From Paraconiothyrium sp. Pb-2020 (Eukaryota > Ascomycota > Dothideomycetes > Pleosporales > Didymosphaeriaceae): a stretch of DNA of 64,000 bases. Below are positions 23,102 through 33,868 of this stretch, piece by piece. Under the pieces are notes generated by a model. The model saw only the letters and a list, made by a program, of their open reading frames with translations. It was not told the DNA's origin and made no database searches. Numbering within the stretch: the first letter of the stretch is position 1; the number at the start of each line of letters is the position of its first letter. Position numbers and translations under genes: made by a program. Location of the stretch: NCBI GenBank assembly GCA_022419385.1, contig JAJUBI010000004.1:2709286-2773285 (forward strand), in the 5' to 3' direction.

Positions 23102-23832
23102 CGTGAAGGTGATCGTCGAGGTATGAGAGGGTGTGTTGTGGAGAGAGAAACGGTGGCGCGCAAGATGCTGGGGTTCACGATGAAGTTCTGCAGGTGTTGC
23201 GCGCCGGGCTGGACTAGCGTGGACGGGGGTTAGTCAGCTGCCAAGAATCTTCGAGTGAGTTCCTAAGCTTCCAGGCTCTAGGTGTCCTTTATACCAGTCG
23301 ACTGGATGGGGATTTGGTTATGCTAGAGGAGACGTGAGAGTGAGGAAATTTGGGGACTTTGACGACTTAATCTCACCTTGTTACCAAAGCCAACTTAGTT
23401 AGATATTGCGGTTCATTTGTAGTAAAAGTATCTGCGTGCCAACAAGCAAATAAGTCCAGCTCAAGTAACAATAATGCAAAAAGCCCGCACTGCGGGATGA
23501 CCTGACAAGATAACCAATGCAATGTCCAAAATCCATGCTCAAGAACGCCATAAGTATGCAGGGGTATTTCCTAAGCCCAAACAAAGAAAAGCCAAACCCA
23601 GTCCCATCCAAGTCGCCCACATTTGCCGTATGTACATGTCTCATAATCCATCACTCTTGTGCCTTTTGCCCTTACCAGAAATATCTCAACGGCCTGCCTT
23701 TGAGAGAAAGTTCAAATGCTGTTTGATTGAAACATGCTATGCTGATGCTGAGAAAAGGAAGTAAATGCCAATGCAGGGGTATCAAAATGGAAACTCGTAA
23801 GTATGACAACATCCCGTCAGGTGAGACGATGC
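23102..23832. other. Intergenic: U2AF promoter side, DUF7492 gene 3' side
   Basis: Upstream region of the U2AF gene and downstream region of the DUF7492 gene, both on the minus strand. Several short overlapping open frames around 23400-23770; none looks real. Confidence 0.5.
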
Positions 23833-25179
23833 CTATGCCCGACGGAATCGGCCTCGGAATGGGGCAGCGTTCACAGTCGCTTGCGGTTGACGGCCGGGAC
23901 GTTGGCTCAGCCGTGGAATGCCTGTCGGGTTTGGCGCATCAGCCGCCGATTGCACCCCTGAGTCTTGAGGTGCAGCCTCAGAAGTAGGTATCGCGACAGT
24001 CGCGAGCGTGGTTTGACCGTTATTTGGACCTGTGACGGTAACGTAGATGATGTCGGTCACGGTCACAACACCTCCATTACCATTACCCATGTTTCCACTG
24101 CCGTTGCTGCCATCAGATGCGCTCTGACTGGATTGCGGACGACCCGGACGAGAGGACATAGTCGGAATGCCTGTGGGGCTAGGAGTCGCGGGGATGGATG
24201 TGACACCAGAGGCAGGAAGTCCGCCAGGCGTAGTCTGGTTCTTTGAGAAGTACGGCCCGATCTCGCCTTTAACAGCATCCGTGTAGATCGCAGTGCGGTC
24301 GGCAAAGTCCTTCACAGCGGCGGATGCGTCATCTTGTTGCGGAGTGGTATACTTGGGTTTGGCGTTGGCTTCGGAGGAGAAAGTGTCTACGACATCAACG
24401 TCCATACATGAGGTGTAATACTCGTCCTTGCCGAGCGGCCTATTGGGGTCCAGACCGGGGGGCGTATTCCACTGCCAGACCCAGTAGAGGGTGTAGGGCT
24501 TGCCGGCAGTTGCATTCTTGGGGAACTCAATGTTCGATTCACATGGGAGACCAAATTGCCCGTTACCCTCGCCGGTTTGCCCCAAGGCATAAGATGGATC
24601 TGCCGCTGCGCGCGCCTTGGCAATGGGAGAATTGTTGTTTTCATAGCATCGACCATCGTCAAAGTCGTTCGTCCCCAGGAGCACCCCACGGCCGTCTCCA
24701 CCGTCCCCCTCTTTAGTCCACTTCAAAACGTTGACGAGTTTCTCATCCTCTTTGGGTTCAGTGGTGCCGTAGATAAAGACGGTGCCTCCCTTAGACGGCT
24801 TAAACTTGTTTGTGTCTTCTTTCGGCGTTCCGTTCAGAGTGACGTGCCCATTCTCCGAGTAGCGCAGAGCAATATGCATTCCCGGCACCGCCTGGAGGCG
24901 GGGGTACTTTGCTGCATCTTCCTGTACCGCCTTCTGTTGGCTGTTCTTGCAAAGCAGATTGCTGTCGTCGATAAACAGGCCAGTCGCAGGAATCAGAAAA
25001 TTGTTAATAATTCCCGGATCGCAGCTATCACCCTTGGCACAGTAGCCTCGCGGATAACCCCAGTTGCCAACATACGAACCGTTGTTGTTGACATTTCGTA
25101 GTTGCTGAACCCAGGAGTGCGCTGCAGTAAAAGGCGCGCACGCCAATACCGCAGCAGCGGCAATCGGAGTGTAGCGCAT
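23833..25179 (-). CDS. Secreted LPMO-like DUF7492 protein with duplicated C-terminal motif
   Basis: Single exon, 448 residues. The signal peptide (residues 1-20, ending PFTAA) is followed directly by His21-Ser-Trp, so cleavage would expose an N-terminal His, the hallmark of lytic polysaccharide monooxygenase copper sites. A second candidate His is in YSENGHVTL (His112). Other conserved blocks are GSYVGNWGYPRGY, YPRLQAVPGMHIALRY, GGTVFIYGT, GRGVLLGTNDFDDGRCYE and LYWVWQWNT. The layout matches the fungal secreted DUF7492 family, whose activity I do not know to be established; the LPMO link is inference. The C-terminus is low-complexity, with a Val/Thr-rich stretch and two copies of PTGIPxxSxRPGR (about 335-346 and 418-429). 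A CTATAAGAG element lies about 165 bp upstream. Confidence 0.85.
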   Translation of the reverse strand: MRYTPIAAAAVLACAPFTAAHSWVQQLRNVNNNGSYVGNWGYPRGYCAKGDSCDPGIINNFLIPATGLFIDDSNLLCKNSQQKAVQEDAAKYPRLQAVPGMHIALRYSENGHVTLNGTPKEDTNKFKPSKGGTVFIYGTTEPKEDEKLVNVLKWTKEGDGGDGRGVLLGTNDFDDGRCYENNNSPIAKARAAADPSYALGQTGEGNGQFGLPCESNIEFPKNATAGKPYTLYWVWQWNTPPGLDPNRPLGKDEYYTSCMDVDVVDTFSSEANAKPKYTTPQQDDASAAVKDFADRTAIYTDAVKGEIGPYFSKNQTTPGGLPASGVTSIPATPSPTGIPTMSSRPGRPQSSQSASDGSNGSGNMGNGNGGVVTVTDIIYVTVTGPNNGQTTLATVAIPTSEAAPQDSGVQSAADAPNPTGIPRLSQRPGRQPQATVNAAPFRGRFRRA

Positions 25180-28034
25180 GGTTTTTGGGGGTATTTGTGA
25201 GTTGTAACTTGATGATATGGCCAGCCAAGATCGTTTACTGATTCGGGAAAAATGTATTGGAAGTTGTCGTATCCGGTATTTCCGTGGTTGTAAAAGGTCG
25301 AGAAAGCTAGGTTGTAGTCGACTTGAGGATACGAAAGGAAGGCTCTTATAGTGTGAGGAAAGTCATAGCAGAACGGCTAGTTCAAGCACAATGTTGAATG
25401 CGGAGTTTAACCCTTCACCTCGGCATGCGACAAAGGCATTGTCCAAAAAGCGTACAATAAGGATGATAGAAGTGAAGAAATCAGCACAGTGAAGACCTTT
25501 GTTGACCACAATACTAAGCCACCTGTGGCGGAGAAAGGAAGGCGCAAAAAGGACTGAATAACGAAAAACGGGAAAGAGGCGACGAGCAGCGACGTGCACG
25601 CAAGTGTGCTACCACACCACAGCGGGGTGTAACGCCTTATATCAGGCGGGTGAATGGGTGGTGAGACGAAATCGCAGAGCCAGAAGCGGGAGAGCACACG
25701 GCAGCCAATCGCGCGCAGAAGGCCAGAGCGCTCGAAACTGGGAAACGCCACCACGCGCTGCCCGCATCTCAAGCTTTCCCATGTGCCTGAGTGTGGTGTT
25801 GTATCCGTGTTTCAACAGGGAAAAGTGGGTAAGCGGGACCTACCATGTAGCCGCCCGTACATCGTTCCGGCCTCGGGGCGCCTATGCCGTGTACCTGCGT
25901 CGCGCGTAGCATTCCATTGAAAGGTGATCCTGCAGCGACGGCGAGGGTGAATATTCATCGAACGACTGGAATTGCACAGGGTTGTCGCGCTTCAAACACG
26001 GAATATGAATCTCGAGCATCACCATCGGCCTTAGACTACATTCTGAGGCTAGAATGTGGTTGCCGTGCGTCGTTAGATTGCGCAATGGGTGTGTCGACCA
26101 GGTTCTGGCGGACTTGCGACACTGACCTCCCGTCAGGCCTGGGGTCTGCGATAACTCGGCCCATCGATAGATCGGGTGGAGTGAATGTTGAGTGTTGTAC
26201 GCGTCAAAGCGCGCGGCGAACGGCCACAAACAATATCGTCGGCGCAACGACGTTCGGGAGGTTGTCGTGAACAACGCGACGACAGGCGACGACGCGCCGA
26301 AAGAGCGCTTCGAAGGTCGCGTAGAAGAGATGAAGTGGAGGAGAGCCCCGCTTTCGCGGTGGTGTTTCAGGTCCAAGCGCGGACAGGCATCTTACTGGCG
26401 ATGGGCCGCCTCCAGCCTCGCCCAGCCCAACCTAACAAAGAACGTTGGATTGGAGCGCATCGTGCAGCATTTTTCTGCACAGAATCTCTGATCTGCTCAG
26501 ACCGGCATGAGTGTCGCGCACAAGTGTTGAGAAATCGCATACAGTACTTCCATCACGTCCCCTCGTTTCTGGTCATAGGATATTCTCCGCAGAGTCACAC
26601 TTCGTGTTGGAGTCAGCTATCTCGATCAGAATCCGGCGCAAAAAGTGCGTGCGAAGCGCAGGCTAATATTTCCAATGCGGGCATAGTCGTACGTAGTCGC
26701 CATTTGGGCATGGGCGCCAACAGTGACCATCAAAGCTGCTTCACCGATACTGAAGACTAAACTTATGCTGTGCTCTCGACAGTGCCCATCCACTCGTCGA
26801 CGGAGACATGCTAAGGAAAAAATAAAGCCAAGAGAAATGGCTTTTCAGTGGATATTGTTTGCCAACAGTGGGGTGGAGTTCGCGACAGTGACTCCACCAC
26901 GTTTCGGCTCCCGTTTCGACACGCACGTTTAGGCCAGTGCTTCGAGATCTGTGGGCTAAAGTTGCAATTTGGTGGCCGCGATTGTGAGTATGTCAAGGAA
27001 ATGTCGTTCGATATCATCGCGGGCTCGGCATCGGGATTTGACTGTACTTCGGTAGATGTTTCCGTATGGAGAGCATTACTCCCTGTATTATGAACTGGGT
27101 AGCCCTCACCCAATACTTCTGATCCTCTTTCGATGTCTCAGACAACGTATGCAGGCGTCTCGCAGTGTGCTTTTCGTCGAGCGTCTCGTTCATCCAATGA
27201 CTATCCTTTGGATTTCTGTGTCCAGAACAAGCCGGAGTGCACTTAGTTCTTCCCTCGTTCCGGTGTCACTTGTAGCCTCTCAGAGGTACCACCCTTTTGC
27301 TGTAAAATATCATCTTTACTTCAAGATCCCGGAAGAGTGAAGACTTTCGAGCAAGCAACTACAGCGAATTCTGTGAGTACTTTAAGGTCCAGTATGCACC
27401 AGAAAAAGAGCAAGTCTTGGCAAATACCTATTGCCCATCTGGAGCAGTACCTCTGGTGAAGAGCACGGATCTACCAATATTAGTACTGACAATCTCCATG
27501 CCTAATGGCAGCATTTGTCTCAAGAAAAGCAGCTTACAGTAAGGATGAGCGTCCTAGGATGTGGTCCACTTCTTGGAAGATACTAGCTTTTTCGACATCG
27601 TTATTAGATCCTGTACTCTAGAGACGATATTCCTGCCCTAGGACGTCGAAGGATAAAGCAGCCCATCTGAGTGGCTTATCATTATCTCCGTCTCGCTATC
27701 TTATCTCCATAGGACAGCGCCGATCAAGGGTCCAGATCTAAAATTCCCACACCATGCCTTTGATCATTCTGCCCATCATCCAGTATCCCAATATTCTCAA
27801 TTACAACACACCGAAATTCACCATGGCACTTTTTATATGTTCTTATTCTGTTGGCATCAGTATCAGGGACATACGAAACTGACCCAGCGTTATTGTGAGA
27901 TTTGGTTGACCGACTTTCCAAACATTTTTTCTGCGTCGCGTCATAGAAAGTGCTCCGACGACTCTAGACTTTGCAACACTGCATTCATTGCACTCGAATT
28001 TCCTTCCGCACTCCCCAACGAACAGGCTTCGGCC
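25180..28034. other. Intergenic, 2.9 kb, divergent
   Basis: Large gap between the starts of the DUF7492 gene (-) and the SET gene (+). The longest open frames (25882-26376 -, 26185-26760 +) are Arg/Ser-rich mirror frames of each other with no family resemblance. About 27300-27720 is more A/T-rich than its surroundings and has no open frame, possibly old degraded sequence. No intact transposon, terminal repeat or RNA gene found. Confidence 0.45.
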
Positions 28035-29117
28035 ATGGACAGCGAGGAGGAGATCGCATTGCCCCCTGGAGCGCCCGCCTCCTCCCTTTTTGAAGTGCGT
28101 CACACGCCGCACTCCGGCCGTGCAGTCTTCGCCACGGAAGACATACCCGCCGACACCCTCGTATATCTCGGCGACGATCTTACCCTCGATGTTGTGCTCC
28201 GCGAGTACCGCCGTGAAGTGTGCGGAGAATGTTTCGGCTATGATCGCGGGCGGGACCTCGGGGTGCGGGACAATACCGTGGGGTTCGCTTATTGCTCTGA
28301 GGATTGTAGGAATAAATGGATGGAACGTGTCGGCGAGCTCGGGATTGAGACGTGGACAGCCGTGGAGAAGCTAGTCAAGGGTCGGAGCAAAGAAGATGCG
28401 GATATGGTGGATGTGGGACTGCCACGGCCGAAGGCGAAGGAAATTCGGATTGCGTGGGCAGGAGCAGCTGACCAGGCGGCCCTGATACGCATTGCTCGGG
28501 AGGGCGAAACCGCTCGCGACACCAACGGCTCCGGCGACGCTGTCAAGCCCACCAAGCAGCACCGCAAGGCAGTCCAGAAGGCCCTCATGCAGCCTATTGC
28601 ACCAGATGTTCTTACCTTCTGCATCAGCGGCATACTCTGGAAATATAGCAATCCCGACAAGTGGGATCGAGTCCTTGCTCTTGCCGATGACAACACACCT
28701 TACCACAATTATGACGACCTCCGTGCCTTCATCCGCTCCTACCTCCACATGCTCGCCGTGTGTCCGCTACCTCTACTCCCACACATCACGCCCGAAACGC
28801 TATTCCTCCTCTCGTCCCGCGATAGCCATAATTCTTTCGGTATCCGTTCCCTCGGGGACGATGGCTCAGAGTTCTTCGGCTACGGGTGCTGGCCGAGCGC
28901 TTCGTACTTCAATCACTCGTGCGGGCCGAATATCGAGAAGGAGAGGATTGGGAGAGTGTGGCATTTTCGCGCGGGGAGGCAGATCAAGGTGGGTGAGGAG
29001 CTGTGTATCACCTATCTGAGTGGGGAGGAGAGGAAGCTGAGTAGGGGAAAGCGGATGAAGACGTTGAAGGGGAATTGGGGGTTTGAGTGTGCGTGTGAGA
29101 GGTGCGAGGAATTGTAG
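28035..29117 (+). CDS. SET6: SET-domain protein, SET6/SMYD-like
   Basis: Single exon, 360 residues. I chose the Met at 28035 (MDSEEEIALPPG); an upstream extension in the same frame lacks family character. A split SET domain surrounds a zinc-binding insert: the N-terminal SET part has RHTPHSGRAVFATEDIPADT, and the MYND-like insert has EVCGECF...FAYCSEDCRNKW. The C-terminal SET part has SASYFNHSCGPNIEKE (the NHSC cofactor and catalytic motif) and GEELCITYL. A Cys-rich post-SET ends FECACERCEEL. Such proteins use S-adenosylmethionine to methylate lysines, although yeast Set6 has no firmly known substrate. The symbol is by resemblance. Confidence 0.88.
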   Translation: MDSEEEIALPPGAPASSLFEVRHTPHSGRAVFATEDIPADTLVYLGDDLTLDVVLREYRREVCGECFGYDRGRDLGVRDNTVGFAYCSEDCRNKWMERVGELGIETWTAVEKLVKGRSKEDADMVDVGLPRPKAKEIRIAWAGAADQAALIRIAREGETARDTNGSGDAVKPTKQHRKAVQKALMQPIAPDVLTFCISGILWKYSNPDKWDRVLALADDNTPYHNYDDLRAFIRSYLHMLAVCPLPLLPHITPETLFLLSSRDSHNSFGIRSLGDDGSEFFGYGCWPSASYFNHSCGPNIEKERIGRVWHFRAGRQIKVGEELCITYLSGEERKLSRGKRMKTLKGNWGFECACERCEEL

Positions 29118-29767
29118 GAATGATAGAAGAATGGAGAGAACATCAAAGTACACTATAGCACGATATGACATTGCATATGACTTCTCCACCGCACTTCCTC
29201 TATATGCAGCTACGCACAGTATTGCATGCCTGCGCTATCATGCTGGTTCAGCTGGTACGCTGTCGCTAGTGTCAACAAGTCTCCTTAACATCGAACATGT
29301 AGATGCTAGATGCGATAAAGCGTTAGATCCAAGGTCCTTTGGACCCTTTGGAATAAATGACTTTGTTGCGAAGTAGTGCAGAACACTCGGCCAATCACGC
29401 ACAGCATACCCAGAAAGGGAAAGCGTCGCCGTTTCTCAGCTCCACAGGAGCATCCGGAGCCATGCGAACGTGTGCAAAGGGACGTCAGCGTGCTAAGCCA
29501 CTTCTTCCTCGGTGCTTACATATGAACTCGCCCAAAAGCCACAGTACGGTGCCCGTAGCAACCTCAGCTTCCTGGCTAACGACCTTTTCTTTGCACATTG
29601 CAGCTGTGCTGAGGCGTATGATACCGTCGCTTCGCAGGGGTACGATAGAGAGCAGGCACCTCCAGTCACGCTCGGCAGCGACACCAGCCCTCGCCATCTG
29701 GAAGTCGTTCGTTGTGTCCCCCATTCTGGTGGGGTAGCACTACAGTAGACAGTAGGTGCGCACAGAC
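29118..29767. other. Intergenic, between SET gene and Zn2Cys6 gene
   Basis: Both neighbours are on the plus strand. An open frame at 29357-29737 (+) is Ser/Arg/Ala-rich, overlaps other frames and has no family features; I treat it as non-coding. This region holds the promoter of the Zn2Cys6 regulator. Confidence 0.5.
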
Positions 29768-31913
29768 ATGGTGTATCGAGGTCGGCCCAGCACAGGATGT
29801 AAAACTTGTCGGCAGCGGAAGATCAAAGTGAGTGGCGCAGCTTTTATATCCCCTACGAAGGTCGCTTTGTATACTCTTTCTGTTTAGTCCTCAGGATCTA
29901 GATCATACAGCCCTATGAGCAGTCCGCGCAGGGCGTGTAGATTGCCTGATCTGGTCAGCAGTGCGAGCTCCGAGGGCCATGGGTAGCCAAGCGTTATACC
30001 CCAGACCCACTGGTCCCATTCGCCTTCCTTGGCAAAGTATTGCACTACTGACCGGTTACTTGTAGTGTGACGAGAGACCAGAAGGGTGCGTCAAATGCGC
30101 GGACAAGGGTTACCAGTGCCCTGGGTATGAGCGAACGATCGACCGCCTCTTCCAAGATGAATCCGCCGCCGTTGAACGCAAAGCTCACAAAGCGAAAGCC
30201 AAAGCCCTTATTGCTCGCGACGAACGGGAAAAGGCCGAGAAAGCTCGACGCGCTGTTGTTCGAATGCAAGAAGCGATCGGTGCACCCTTGCTCTGCCCCC
30301 TCATTGACAGAGGTATCGCTTTCTTCATGATGAATTATGCAGCCGGAATAGATCAGCCACCAATATCATCCGCGGCGTACAACCAGCATCTTAGTACGCA
30401 TGGATTTCATCCCGTGGTTGCTACGGCCATGACGGCGCTTGGACTCGCGGGTACGGCCAACCTCTTTATGGATAGTGGATTGAAAAGAGAGGCTACCGCA
30501 TGGTATCTCGATGCCCTCAAGATGACGAATAAGGCGCTCACCAAGCCTTCCGAGGCGAAATCAGACAATACTCTATTAGCAACAATGCTGCTCAGTGTTT
30601 TCGAATCTACTCACAATGAGTTCTCATTTCAAGGCTGGCTGCAACACGTCCAAGGATCCTCGTCTCTCATACGAATGCGCGGCCTCGCTCAGTTTCAGAC
30701 GCCCGCCGGTCGCAGAATGTACATGCAGACAGTCGGCTTGCTCGCAATGAAATGTATGGGCATGGGTATCGCGCTTCCGCAGTTTGTCCACGAATTCAAC
30801 AAAGAGGTAGAAAAATGGGAAGACAGTCACGATCCCGGGAATCGATTCTTCCATGTTCACATCAAAGCGATAGACTTTCGAGCAGACATCTTGAACCATC
30901 GAGTCACGGATCTACAAACCATAGTAGACCGCGCCATAGAAATTGATGAAGAAGCGAAGAAAGTATTCGAGGCCGTCGGTTCGGAATGGAATTACCTGGT
31001 GGAGACTTGTGACGCAGGCACACCTGGTGTGTTTGGCACAGAGTACCATATATATCCACATCTCGCCTCAGCGCAAACCTGGAACTGGCTACGCTACATC
31101 CGGATATACATCCATGACATCCTCCGCAATGCTCTCATCGCGGGCTTCAGCTCTACACCACCTATTTTCGTAGGAAAGAAGTACATGGAGCTTCTCACCG
31201 ACTCCACCGAAACACTGTATAAGATGCAATCAGACATATTCGCCAGCATGCCTCAGTATCTACACGACACGCCCAAAGTCCCACCAACTTGGTGCGACTA
31301 CACATACACATGGGCGCCTACATCCACACGTGAATGCCTCACACCTCCCAGTACCGGCAATACACCTTCTACATACACACTTTCCTCATCGCCCACCAAA
31401 ACCGCAATGGGAGCTACCAAATGGGGCACTCCCGCGAGACCCACGAGTCCCTCAGGAAGTCCAAAGACCTTCATCTCGAATTTCCGCGAAAACAAGATCA
31501 GCAGCACGATTCCTGAGTTTCGTGCTCCCGCAATAGCAAAAGAGCAACTACCCATCATACGTGTTAGTGGCGGCTACTCATCCCTCTGGGCCCTCTATAT
31601 TGCGGGCTCGACCCCCATTGCCTCATCTGAAGCGCACGCCTTCGTGTTGCGCTCGCTCGAAAGAGTCGCGACTGAGTTTGGCATCAATCAAGCGAGAGTA
31701 TTTGCTAGCGCTTTAAGGACCAAAATAGAATTGGAAAGGACGGGTATTAGTAAGATGGCCGAAGAGGAGATGATGAATGGGTGGGATGCTGGGTGGTACG
31801 CAGCGTTAGGTGACAAGCAGAAGATTACTATAAGGAATTCGGCGTTAAAGGGAGGGGAACTTGGGATTGCGCCGGTTTATATCCCGAGGGTTGGGCCGCA
31901 CGTTGAGGATTGA
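29768..31913 (+). CDS. Zn2Cys6 transcription factor with fungal_trans_2-type middle domain
   Basis: Two exons, join(29768..29827,30066..31913), 635 residues. The first exon codes only the first 20 residues, ending CKTCRQRKIK; after a 238-nt intron the zinc cluster resumes with CDERPEGCVKCADKGYQC. That completes the six-Cys pattern (Cys 11, 14, 21, 28, 31, 38). A Lys/Arg/Ala-rich helix (about 50-85) follows, as a linker or coiled coil. The long middle region (LATMLLSVFESTHNEFSFQ, WLQHVQGSSSLIRMRG) fits the fungal-specific regulatory domain of this class. The target is unknown. It lies tail-to-tail with the flavin monooxygenase gene, 235 bp away, so co-function is possible but not shown. The first intron is several times longer than most others here, so an unseen alternative start exon cannot be excluded. 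Confidence 0.85.
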
Positions 31914-32148
31914 GGGCTGCAGTAATTGGGATGAAGCTTGACACAAGATAATGTATCATGACTCCTTGGCTCAGAGGGAACCAACTTACCAATGGCGCTC
32001 AACAACGGCGTATGTAAGCTTTCGGGAATGCTTTGGGAACGTACAGGCTATAAATAAGGCTCTTGTAAAGGCTACGTGCAGCGTTATCAGGCGTAATACG
32101 ACTCATTGTCGGTTATCGGTATAATTACTCTTCGCTAATCTGCCAGGC

Positions 32149-33495
32149 CTAGACATTTACAGCAGATTCGAAAAAGCGGTTTGACGGTCGTGGCAACCCG
32201 AGATGCTCCCGCAGTGTTGTGCCTTCATAGTCCTTCCTGAATATACCACGACGTTGCAGCTCTGGTACCAACTTCTTTGTTACACTCTCTAATCCTTCGG
32301 GTAAAAATGGAAAGGTGACTGTAAACCCATCGGCTGCCTCTTCGCTCAACCAATGCTCCAGCTCATCTGCCACAGTCTCAGGAGTGCCTACAAATGCAAG
32401 CCCCGAGTAGCCACCATATCGCCCCGCAAGCTGACGCACTGTTAGGCCTTCTTTCTCCGCCAGATTGATGACACCTGCTCGTCCTGTCTTGCTCGCATTG
32501 GTATCCGGAATGTCTTTTGGTAGTGGATCATCAGGTTCAAATTTAGACGCGTCGGAGCCAAGAGCAATAGAAAGAGACGCAATAGCGCTGTCATAGTGCA
32601 CCAAGCTATCGAGCTTCAATCGCTTCTGCTTCGCATCCTCGACCGTGTCACCAATAACGATAAGAGCAGCCGGCAGGATCTTTGGTAGTCCTGGTAGCCT
32701 TCCAGCAGCTTTTGCCCTTCCCTTGATATCCTGATAGAGTGCCTTCGCAGACTCAACGTCCCGAGGCGAGCAGAACACCGTCTCAGCAGTCTCAGCAGCG
32801 AGTTGACGTCCCGGCTCCGATTGCCCTGCTTGCACAATGACCGGCCAACCTTGTACAGGCCGGGCGATGTTCAACGGACCCTTGACCTTCAGCTCATCGC
32901 CTTCGTGGTTCAAAGTATGGATCTTTTCAGGGTCCACGTAAACTCCACTCTCCACATCCCGCGGAAATGCGTCGTCGGCAAAGCTATCCCAGAGCCCTGT
33001 GACGACGTCGTAAAATTCGCGCGCTCGCTTGTACCGGTCTCCATGCTCCATGTGCTCATCGAGTCCGAAGTTTTTCGCACTTTCGGGATTTCCGGTTGTA
33101 ACAATGTTCCATGCGGCTCGACCACCGCTAAGATGGTCGAGACTTGCAAAGCGGCGCGCGACATGGTATGGCTCCTCATATGTTGTACTTGCCGTTGCGG
33201 CTAAGCCGATTCTTTCTGTGACTTGCGACAATGCAGCGAGCAATGTGAAGGGCTCAAATGAGGTGACGGTGTGGCTTCGTTTGAGAGCCTCCACGGGCAT
33301 GTTCAGAACGGCGAGATGGTCAGCCATGAAAAAGGCGTCGAACTTGGCGGCTTCGAGGGATTGTATGAAAGAAACCAAATGCTTCAGGTTGAAGTTTGCG
33401 TCAGGATAGGCTCCGGGGTAACGCCATGCGCCGGTATGGAGGCTAACGGGGCGCATGAAGGCAGTGAGGTGGAGTTGCTTCTTTGGCGATGTCAT
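32149..33495 (-). CDS. NtaA/SnaA/DszA-type flavin-dependent monooxygenase (bacterial luciferase-like)
   Basis: Single exon, 448 residues, full family length. Motifs of the group are YPGAYPDANFN, AAKFDAFFMADHLAV, FEPFTLLAALSQVTERIGL, SLDHLSGGRAAWNIVTT, AKNFGLDEHMEHGDRYKRA, GWPVIVQAGQSEPGRQLAAE and GFTVTFPFLPEGLE. These two-component enzymes use reduced FMN from a partner reductase to oxidise substrates such as nitrilotriacetate, pristinamycin or dibenzothiophene sulfone. No reductase gene is nearby and the substrate cannot be read from sequence. Being intronless and closely resembling bacterial proteins, in a genome where most long genes have introns, it may descend from a bacterial donor, although many ascomycetes carry such genes. 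Uptake by a fungal ancestor rather than by this species is likely. Confidence 0.92.
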   Translation of the reverse strand: MTSPKKQLHLTAFMRPVSLHTGAWRYPGAYPDANFNLKHLVSFIQSLEAAKFDAFFMADHLAVLNMPVEALKRSHTVTSFEPFTLLAALSQVTERIGLAATASTTYEEPYHVARRFASLDHLSGGRAAWNIVTTGNPESAKNFGLDEHMEHGDRYKRAREFYDVVTGLWDSFADDAFPRDVESGVYVDPEKIHTLNHEGDELKVKGPLNIARPVQGWPVIVQAGQSEPGRQLAAETAETVFCSPRDVESAKALYQDIKGRAKAAGRLPGLPKILPAALIVIGDTVEDAKQKRLKLDSLVHYDSAIASLSIALGSDASKFEPDDPLPKDIPDTNASKTGRAGVINLAEKEGLTVRQLAGRYGGYSGLAFVGTPETVADELEHWLSEEAADGFTVTFPFLPEGLESVTKKLVPELQRRGIFRKDYEGTTLREHLGLPRPSNRFFESAVNV

Positions 33496-33868
33496 TTTGG
33501 CGAAGGATCAGTTGGTCCCGCTAGAGAAAGAGCAGTTTCAGTCCAAGTGCACAGATGTGGTTGAGTGACTGAGTTGTAGATATGATCACATCGGAATTAG
33601 GCGGGTAATGTCCCCATGGTAATAGTAATCCTGATCACGCCATTAATGCACATAGATACGTGCTTGGTACCAACACAAGGCCGATTACTTTCTAACAAAT
33701 CTAACATCGGACACCGTACATATACAGGTGCTCTACAATTAGGCGGTTATATCTGGGTCGCGTAAGCATCACTCCATCAAGCCCGAACATGGATATCTCG
33801 ATGCACGCAACCTCAGACGTCTAGATGCAGAACAATATTCACATTGCGATATGTTATTCGGTACTACA
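33496..33868. other. Intergenic, 370 bp
   Basis: Upstream of the monooxygenase and downstream of the polygalacturonase, both on the minus strand. No open frame of note. Confidence 0.5.

Noticed and set aside
26185..26760. 191-codon Arg/Ser-rich open frame
   Set aside because: Composition of chance G/C-rich sequence, with a mirror frame on the opposite strand; no family resemblance.
29357..29737. 126-codon open frame upstream of the Zn2Cys6 gene
   Set aside because: Ser/Arg/Ala-rich, overlaps open frames on both strands, does not join the zinc-cluster exon.
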